Source: Lumbricus terrestris
Taxonomy: Eukaryota > Annelida > Clitellata > Crassiclitellata > Lumbricidae
Direction of reading: 5' to 3'
Assembly (NCBI GenBank): GCA_949752735.1
Contig: OX457052.1
Coordinates: 20,450,798 to 20,514,797, forward strand
DNA length: 64,000 nucleotides
Position 1 is the first letter of the stretch. Each line of letters opens with the position of its first letter. Made by a program: the position numbers and the translations under genes. The notes beneath the pieces were generated by a model. The model had not been told where the DNA came from. It saw only the letters and a list, made by a program, of their open reading frames with translations, and searched no databases. Positions 57,641-64,000 of this stretch are shown here, piece after piece.

Positions 57641-59209
57641 CCTCCGTTTCTCTGCACACATAATATTGTATAGCCCTATATATTGGTCAATTTATGTACA
57701 TACACGTACACGATATATTGGCGTGGTATATAGCTAGCGTGCGTGGCATTTTGACTCATTATTTTTACTGTCCGACGGGTTCTCTATAGCGGGTGATTGA
57801 CTCTATAGAAGCCGTTAACAATGGATAGCACGACCATTTTGGCGACCATTTTGGCGACCATTTTTGCGACCATTTCGGTGATACTATAGATACGCTGTAG
57901 ACTTCTATGAGCGGAAATGAAGCACTTACGGCAGTGGAGCAAACCCTGTAAGGGAGTGTAAGGCGTTTCCGGTGGTCCGTGGAGCATTTCCAAGGCAGTA
58001 ATAATTGGCCATCGTTCTATATATCTGGTGGAGAACCCTTGTTCCAAGACTCCAAGACGTCCTTTATCCACACCAGCCGACCGGAAGCGTGTATAGCCTT
58101 CGCTGGTGAACACATAGCGTGTTGTTCAGACAAGTGAGTATTATGTCTATAGCGGCTTTGCGTGTTTTTCCCTGCAGTCCAACATGCAGACAACGTACAG
58201 TACTGCCTGCAGTGTCCGATCTTTAACAAAAGCCTGATAGTTTACGGTTCCAACGATTTTATGGTATGTAATATGTATGCATTTATGTATGCACATTTGT
58301 GAATGTGTGTATGTATACTTATAGGCCTACATATATGCAAAATGCAGCATATAGGCCTACATGTATGTAATGTACGTAACTATGTGCGAATGTTTTGCGC
58401 GTAGGCTTGATGTGCAGAAATGTACATGTATGTGTATGCATGGGCATTGCATGGTATAGGCTTATCTTCATTATGCATCGATGTATGTGCCCTTGTATTG
58501 TAGGACCTATAAAGACACCGTGTGGCAGATCAATCAAGGTAATTGCATCGCTTATTTTTTAACGAAGACGTCATTAGACAAACTTTATGTATAGACTGCA
58601 AGGCATACGACTTTTTTACGATGACAGTATCGACTGTTTAAAGACCGGTGACCGACGGTCTGATGATGACGGTAACCGTCGTCTTATCTCTCGTTACCGT
58701 CATTATTCTCCCGACTTCTTCTTTCTGCTTCTCTCGTAATATAATTGCGCTACAGAACTGAAACGATCAGATCGCTATGCAATGTGCTGCAGCTGCAAGC
58801 TTCTCAAATAACTCACCGCTGCTATCAGAGCATCTTTTGTAGCAGCTGCTGCAGCCTCAGCAGCCGAAGCGTATTAGAAGAGAGATGATGATAGTCGCTG
58901 GTAATTTATCGAAGGCTGAACTATGCGGATTATTGGATTGTATGGCGATGTAATCACTCGCTTTGACTCATGACTCTGTCGACGATTAAAAAAACTGCGG
59001 AATGGTTGATTCGGTTTACGATGAGGATGGATTGTACTGTATTAAAAACATTTATAAAATGCCTCTAATAGGGCGATGATATATAGCTATCCGACTACGA
59101 AGTAACATTTCTACCCCATGGCTGCGAATATTGAGAAGAAGTTGTAATTTATCTGATTCACTGAATTAGAATCATCGTATTCTCAGTGAGAATTGGTTGG
59201 TTCTATGTG
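57641..59209. other. Intergenic sequence
   Basis: GGCGACCATTTT is repeated three to four times at 57838-57878. ATAGGCCTACAT words lie at 58320 and 58350. No gene is supported. Confidence 0.5.
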
Positions 59210-59217
59210 TATGCGAG

Positions 59218-59526
59218 CATGGGCGGAGACCTAAGGGGGACAGGGGGACGGTCCCCCCATTGGAGGTGTTGGGGACGGCCCATGCATTTGTCCCCCCCCC
59301 TCCAATCGTTGTGTGTCACGACTAAAAAAAGGTCGTCAACCTTTTTGGAGGCGAATATAGAAAATTTCGTCGAGATTCGCCGGATGACTAAAAAAATCAT
59401 CAACTTTTGGCGGCGAAAATAGATGGAAATTTGTCGGCGACACTCAGAGCCGTTCGTCCGCCAAAAAATCTCGCGTCTTTTCGCCCCCCCCACCCCGCCA
59501 AATCTCCGCCCAGGTCTCCGCCCATG
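59218..59526. mobile_element. hAT MITE, 309 bp, CATGGGCGGAG family
   Basis: Termini CATGGGCGGAGACCT and AGGTCTCCGCCCATG are inverted (a short partial copy, CCGCCC, precedes the right end). The exact 8-bp duplication TATGCGAG lies at 59210-59217 and 59527-59534. It is the full version of the fragment at 6366-6626. Confidence 0.94.
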
Positions 59527-59534
59527 TATGCGAG

Positions 59535-60434
59535 GGCCCGATGGACGGGACGGAGCTTGTTTTCTGAGCATTACTTTACAATTTCAAATTTTCAGGAAAA
59601 TTGCAGATTACAGCTGTAACGCGTGCAGATATATTATCTGGGGCACTTCTATTTCAGGCCGTTGTCCGAAGACTTTTCTTCTTCGCACTGAGAGGAGCGA
59701 CTCTGATTAGGTTGTACTGTGAAAAGCGCTTTTTATATACATGTAGATCAATAAATAGCATCTATAATCTATAACAGCAGAGCATAAAACTCTTTGCTCC
59801 TAAAGACCTTTTGCATTTTGACGATGAGAAGGTATTAAAATTACTGGAAACTACAGCTCGACGTTATGTGTCAACGTCCTCCTGACTATAACATTGACAG
59901 CGCTTTGTATAAGGTATTAAATGATTAGGCTTCTATTTAAAAACACACGTCTTCAGCAAAACCAGAGAAGAACCTCTAAGGTGTCTAGGCTGACTCGCCC
60001 TCTGTATATAAGTCTTACTCTCTCAGGAGCTCAATTTCGTTAGCAGCAACTACAGTGTCGCTGTGCGTCGTGACGGTTGAGAAAGCTCTTGTAAGATGCC
60101 GAAAACTTGTCAAATTTTTATGTCATGTTATTTCAAGCTATTGGCTTACATTGACGCATTTGAGTTGCATTAGCGACTCTATATCCTGTACTTTGCATTT
60201 CAATAGCAACGACAAGCAATTCTTACTGACAATTATTATGATGTGACTGTAATAAAAAAAAATGGTTTCATTTATTTATTTATTTTATTTATTTATCGCA
60301 TTGGATATGGGCGCCCATTCTAGCACTATAGGCCTACTCATGCAGAGGCGCTCCATGACAACAGCGCGGACACTGCATCAGAGTTTCACACCTAAGCGAA
60401 CGAGCAATTAAAAGTGAAGAACTTGGTCAAGATC
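59535..60434. other. Intergenic sequence
   Basis: A TTTAT run lies at 60270-60297. No gene is supported. Confidence 0.5.
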
Positions 60435-60442
60435 CCTAAGCG

Positions 60443-60605
60443 CAGGGTTTAAAGTGGGTGGGAACGCGTGGGAACGGCGTTCCCACTGCTCACCATGCAT
60501 ATGGAACCCTTGAAACATGGGTGTTCCCAATAAAAGTAATCATTGTTCCCACTGCTCACAGTACTGTTTACGTTTCCCACTGCACTCAAGCCACTTTAAC
60601 CACTG
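60443..60605. mobile_element. hAT MITE, 163 bp
   Basis: Termini CAGGGTTTAAAGTGG and CCACTTTAACCACTG are inverted. The flanks CCTAAGCG (60435-60442) and CCTACGCG (60606-60613) match at 7 of 8 bases. Inside, GTTCCCACTGCTCAC is repeated. Confidence 0.8.
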
Positions 60606-60615
60606 CCTACGCGCC

Positions 60616-60688
60616 CGCTTGAGGTGGAATCGAACCTGGAATCATCCGATTCCAAGGCACCGAACTCACCACTACAGCACAGCGCCAT
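60616..60688 (-). mobile_element. tRNA-derived SINE head
   Basis: On the minus strand, a perfect B box (GGTTCGATTCC) lies downstream of an A-box-like TAGTGGTGAGTTCGG. The stems do not form a credible tRNA. The hAT MITE at 60443 abuts it. Confidence 0.5.
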
Positions 60689-61319
60689 ATAGTGCGATCT
60701 TATGTAATATTTCTGCACAGGAATCCCAGGCGTGTCTTCCCTGGTGCTGCAGCCTCAAACACTCGCAAGTGTGCAGAAGACGCCAATGAAACCAGAATTA
60801 CCATTGACTTAAATTACAGTAATTATACTATAATTGTGGCAGGCATCATTGGCAATCATTGGTTATTAGCGATAAAAGTGAAGAACTCTGCAGTTGTACA
60901 TTATATGGATAAATGCAAAAGTAGCGATAGCCTACAGCATCGCGACCCGCAAGGTATACATATAGCTGAAAGATCTTCCCAACACACAGAAGCGTGTGGT
61001 ATACTGGCAAACCAATGAGTCAACTGTGGCCCACAGTAAGTGTTTTCTATTACCAGACAATTTATGCCTGAGCAGAGGTCTCGCTGGCTTTAAGTAAGAC
61101 GAGATAGATGCGGGTGGGGGTGAATGAAGACGCATAGATTCCAGCACTGCCCTGGCTTCCATGCGAAGACAAATGCCCGTAGGGAGTGGTGACCGCGCTC
61201 AATGGCATCTCTGTTCTCAGATGCGACGTTCTATCTCTGGCGGAGTGCATGCTTAGGCATCTGCCTCGTCAATGCTGGATAATTAATCAGTCCTGAGGAC
61301 AATCGTCCTTCTTGTCCTT
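60689..61319. other. Intergenic sequence
   Basis: An open frame at 60692-61018 (+) has no recognised domain. Confidence 0.4.
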
Positions 61320-61745
61320 TTTAGTCCTTCTCCCACTGCTTCTTCTCCTCCTGCTCTTCCTCCTATTCTTCCTTTCCACTCTTTTCTTCTCATTACCCTC
61401 ATCCTTCTTCTACTTCTCCTTCTCTTCCTCCTGCTCCTTCTTCTTCTTCTCCTCCGATTCCCCTCCTCTTTCCTCTTCTTCTCCTCCATCCCCTCCTACT
61501 TTTCCTCTCCTTATTGCATCCTTCCAAGGTAAAAAACTACTATCTCTTTCCTCCGTCATTTCCTCCTTCCTTCCGTCAATCCACCCGTCCATCCATCCAT
61601 CCATCCATCCATCACGTCATGCACAGCCCGTTCATCCGTCCGTCAATCCTTCCATACTTCCGTCCATCCAATTATCCATCTGTCAGTCATCCATCCATCC
61701 ATCCAACCATCCATCCAACCATCCATCCAACCATCCATCCGACCG
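61320..61745. repeat. CTT-rich tract and (CATC)n
   Basis: Pyrimidine-rich to about 61515, then CCATC repeats at 61575-61620 and 61655-61745. Confidence 0.92.
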
Positions 61746-62167
61746 TCGACCATTTATCGCTTTGCCTACCCATCCATATCGTCATAACAGAGTGCACATT
61801 TGCCTCTTGTCCTGTTGCCTGTCCCTCTCCCTGTCCGTCTCGTGTTTCGCTGTCTGCGTCTCTCGAATTGATCACATAAACCATCGTTGTCATCCGCGCT
61901 CGACCAAGCATCGCATAATCTCCCGAACGCAATCGAGTGTGCTAGATAGATGACACGGAGGGAGGGTGGGAGGGTGGGTTGGGAGGGGCGGGGTGGGGTG
62001 GGAATGGACGGGGGCATCACACGAACAATTAATTAAGATTATTAATCAAAGGAAGAAAGATCGAAAGCGATAACTATAATAATTGTCATCAGCAAAGATT
62101 ATTATTATTACTTTACTTTTCCTCACACGTTTCGTTGAATAGAACAATAATCACACCACTTACCGCC

Positions 62168-62181
62168 ACCACGATCATCAT

Positions 62182-62213
<32 letters not shown>

Positions 62214-62290
62214 TCGGCATCAGCATCACCATCATCATTCGTACCACCCTCACCATCATAATCATCAGTAGCACCGTGACCATCAGAAGC
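62168..62290. repeat. CAT/CAG trinucleotide tract
   Basis: CATCATCAT, then CAGCAGCAG, then irregular CAT units. Confidence 0.9.
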
Positions 62291-62977
62291 AAAGCCTTCC
62301 TATATAGTACTACCATATAATTATAAGTATCACCAGCTAGCACTACAAAAACTACAAGTCATCTCAGCAAGAAAAGCATTTTTGGCAACATCATTGCCAG
62401 ATTCCATCAACAAGTTGCGAGATAGCATGAACCAGGCATATACTAAACTTAACTAATTAATTAAATGCTGTGATTAGTTCAACTTTAATGGTGATTGTAA
62501 CGGTTTATACTCTCAGCTGCAAATGTATGGATGCTAGGAAATGGTGTCACATGTAATTTTATGTTGCTGGTCCCTGCAGTTGTCTAGCAAGTTGCGATTG
62601 TACTGCATGGTGGCATAGCCTACATAAAATAATACATTAGTGATTGTAAGTCGCTAGATGGTAATTTTAGTCATACCATTGATTTTGTTGCAATGTTATA
62701 GCTTGTGATTGTAGAGGTGCCACGCATGAAGATTTGCTTCGAGATTTCGAATTTGGCTGCCACATAGCCTACATGTACTCTAACACACCTAACCAACTCC
62801 GCTATGAGACTATCATTATTTTGTCTTATTTTGGTCAGTTAAGTGTTGGTTGCGGTATATAGACCTATTTTTAGAGGAGTCGACAAGCATATTTCGCGTT
62901 GCGATATTATATTATTGCTAAACGTATATCGTCGCAGTTGCCTAATTTGGTTGCTAGTCGTGATTCCAGTGAAAATA
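62291..62977. other. Intergenic sequence
   Basis: No feature recognised until the candidate exon at 62978. Confidence 0.45.
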
Positions 62978-63057
62978 ATGGCGATGTTGTTGCTGCTGTT
63001 TTTGTTGTTGCTGTTGCTCTTTGGTCAATTTCCAAGTGTTGTACAGTTCACAGATGA
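62978..63057 (+). CDS. Candidate signal-peptide first exon
   Basis: The ATG is in a good start context (A at -3, G at +4) and is followed by [16 protein letters not shown] and a short stretch to a perfect donor, GA|GTAAGT, in phase 2. The hydrophobic core and small polar end suit a secretory signal peptide. No downstream exon is visible before the window ends, and a CTGTTG-type repeat could mimic a poly-Leu run, so confidence is low. Confidence 0.3.
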
Positions 63058-63084
63058 GTAAGTCTTTCGTCTCGACCTTCAGCC

Positions 63085-63255
63085 ATACGTCCGTCCATCC
63101 ATCCATCCATCCATCTATCCATCCATCCATCCATCTATCCATCCATCCATCCATCCATCCATCCATCTATCCATCCATCCATCTATCCATCCATCTATCC
63201 ATTCATCTATCCATTCATCTATCCATCTATCCATCCATCTATCCATCCATCCATC
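63085..63255. repeat. (CATC)n microsatellite
   Basis: CCAT/CTAT units. Confidence 0.96.
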
Positions 63256-63293
63256 AACTGGCTCGCTTGGCTACAAGCCTACACCGGTAAGGT

Positions 63294-63475
63294 CGAAGGC
63301 CGCGCGTCTGTACGCAATTCACTCTGTGAAAGAGCGTGCGGGCCGCGGTTCGAATCCCGAAGGTGGCTATTTCAGAGATTCAAATCTCGGGCTAGCACGG
63401 TCCGTCTACTTTGACCTAAATGGCGTGCCGACACTAATCATCTTCGATATGGCAGTGTCGTTAAATATGTAACAA
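63294..63475 (+). mobile_element. tRNA-derived SINE
   Basis: B box GGTTCGAATCC at 63347. The body is followed by a tail GACACTAATCATC, then GTGTCGTTAAATATGTAAC. The tail is shared with a fragment at 30875-30920, showing it is a repeat family. It is embedded in a CATC array on both sides. Confidence 0.6.
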
Positions 63476-63477
63476 CC

Positions 63478-63622
63478 AACCATCCATCCATCTATCCATC
63501 CATCTATCCATCCATCTATCCATCCATCTATCCATTCATCTATCCATCCATCTATCCATTCATCTATCCATCCATCCATCTATTCATACATCCATCCATC
63601 CATCCATCTATCCATCCATCCC
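63478..63622. repeat. (CATC)n microsatellite
   Basis: Continues the array interrupted by the SINE. Confidence 0.96.
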
Positions 63623-64000
63623 CGTGACGTATACACTCCTCCACCTAAGTCCTTTCGGTAGTCCAGAAGGGTAGGGGCGAAAGAAGAGGGAAGGCGGGGG
63701 TTGCGGAGGGAGGGACCCTTTCCATTTCATCCGTCTGGAGTCGGCGATTGGCTATTCGCGGCGGAGGGAAAATTCCTCTGCTTGGCTCGACGGATTTAGA
63801 CAGCTTGATGGAACGTTAACTTCATTTGTCCAAATTTGCTCAGTTAATCTGTGCAATTTGGCAACGGGTTACAACAGCTTTTCAAGACGAGGACCGCGCC
63901 ACTGGGTCAACGAGTTCTCGAGTCTGATGCCTGACAGGAACCATCAGTCTACGATGGAGTCTCTCGAGTGGAATCCGAGCGTCTCTGCTACTGCTGCTGC
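63623..64000. other. Unassigned sequence at window end
   Basis: No feature recognised. Confidence 0.4.

Noticed and set aside
60692..61018. 108-codon frame following the SINE
   Set aside because: Begins inside a tRNA-derived repeat, and I recognise no domain.

Overview
The window is metazoan nuclear DNA. It has exons with GT/AG borders in consistent phase, long microsatellites, non-LTR and LTR retrotransposons, and many cut-and-paste DNA transposons. An invertebrate deuterostome (echinoderm or hemichordate grade) is the best guess, at low to moderate certainty. The reasons are the Gmr1-type Ty3/gypsy element (a group described from deuterostomes), the MS4A-like genes, and the striking abundance of the word TAGGCCTA. 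No species call is possible from sequence alone.

Region 1 (1-23603) is a tandem duplication of a four-transmembrane MS4A/CD20-like gene on the + strand. Copy A is cut by the window start and shows its last three coding exons (494-652, 1527-1800, 3438-3586). Copy B is complete, with six coding exons (11806-12081, 13053-13109, 15639-15827, 19381-19539, 19835-20096, 20837-20880) encoding about 328 residues. Its cytoplasmic tail is cut short by a TGA that copy A lacks. Because 1-5780 and 15876-23603 are paralogous, each serves as the other's empty site: a 971-bp element is only in copy A, while a mariner, an unassigned TIR element and a 297-bp hAT MITE are only in copy B. Between the copies lie a 2.75-kb hAT-like element, a SINE head, a CR1-like 3' end and a 5'-truncated LINE carrying a reverse transcriptase ORF.

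Region 2 (23604-41996) is gene-poor and crowded with simple repeats (GTAT, CTT, ACT, CAT, CATA, CAG/CAA, GT, GA, GACA, ATAGA). It holds one candidate protein exon (minus, 31823-31972, resembling the start of SCYL2), a 957-bp hAT element, smaller MITEs and two long hairpins.

Region 3 (41997-49554) is an apparently complete, very young LTR retrotransposon on the minus strand. It has 649-bp LTRs that read as identical, a 5-bp target duplication (AGGAG), a gag-protease ORF with a SCAN-like capsid domain, and a pol in the order integrase, reverse transcriptase, RNase H. This is the Gmr1 arrangement: Ty3/gypsy enzymes in Ty1/copia order. Gag and pol share one frame and are separated by a single TAA, which implies stop-codon readthrough. 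This is the most interesting object in the window.

Region 4 (49555-64000) is again gene-poor: a 36-bp minisatellite, long TC/CTAT and CATC microsatellites, three hAT-type MITEs with 8-bp duplications, tRNA-derived SINE heads, and one candidate signal-peptide exon (62978-63057).
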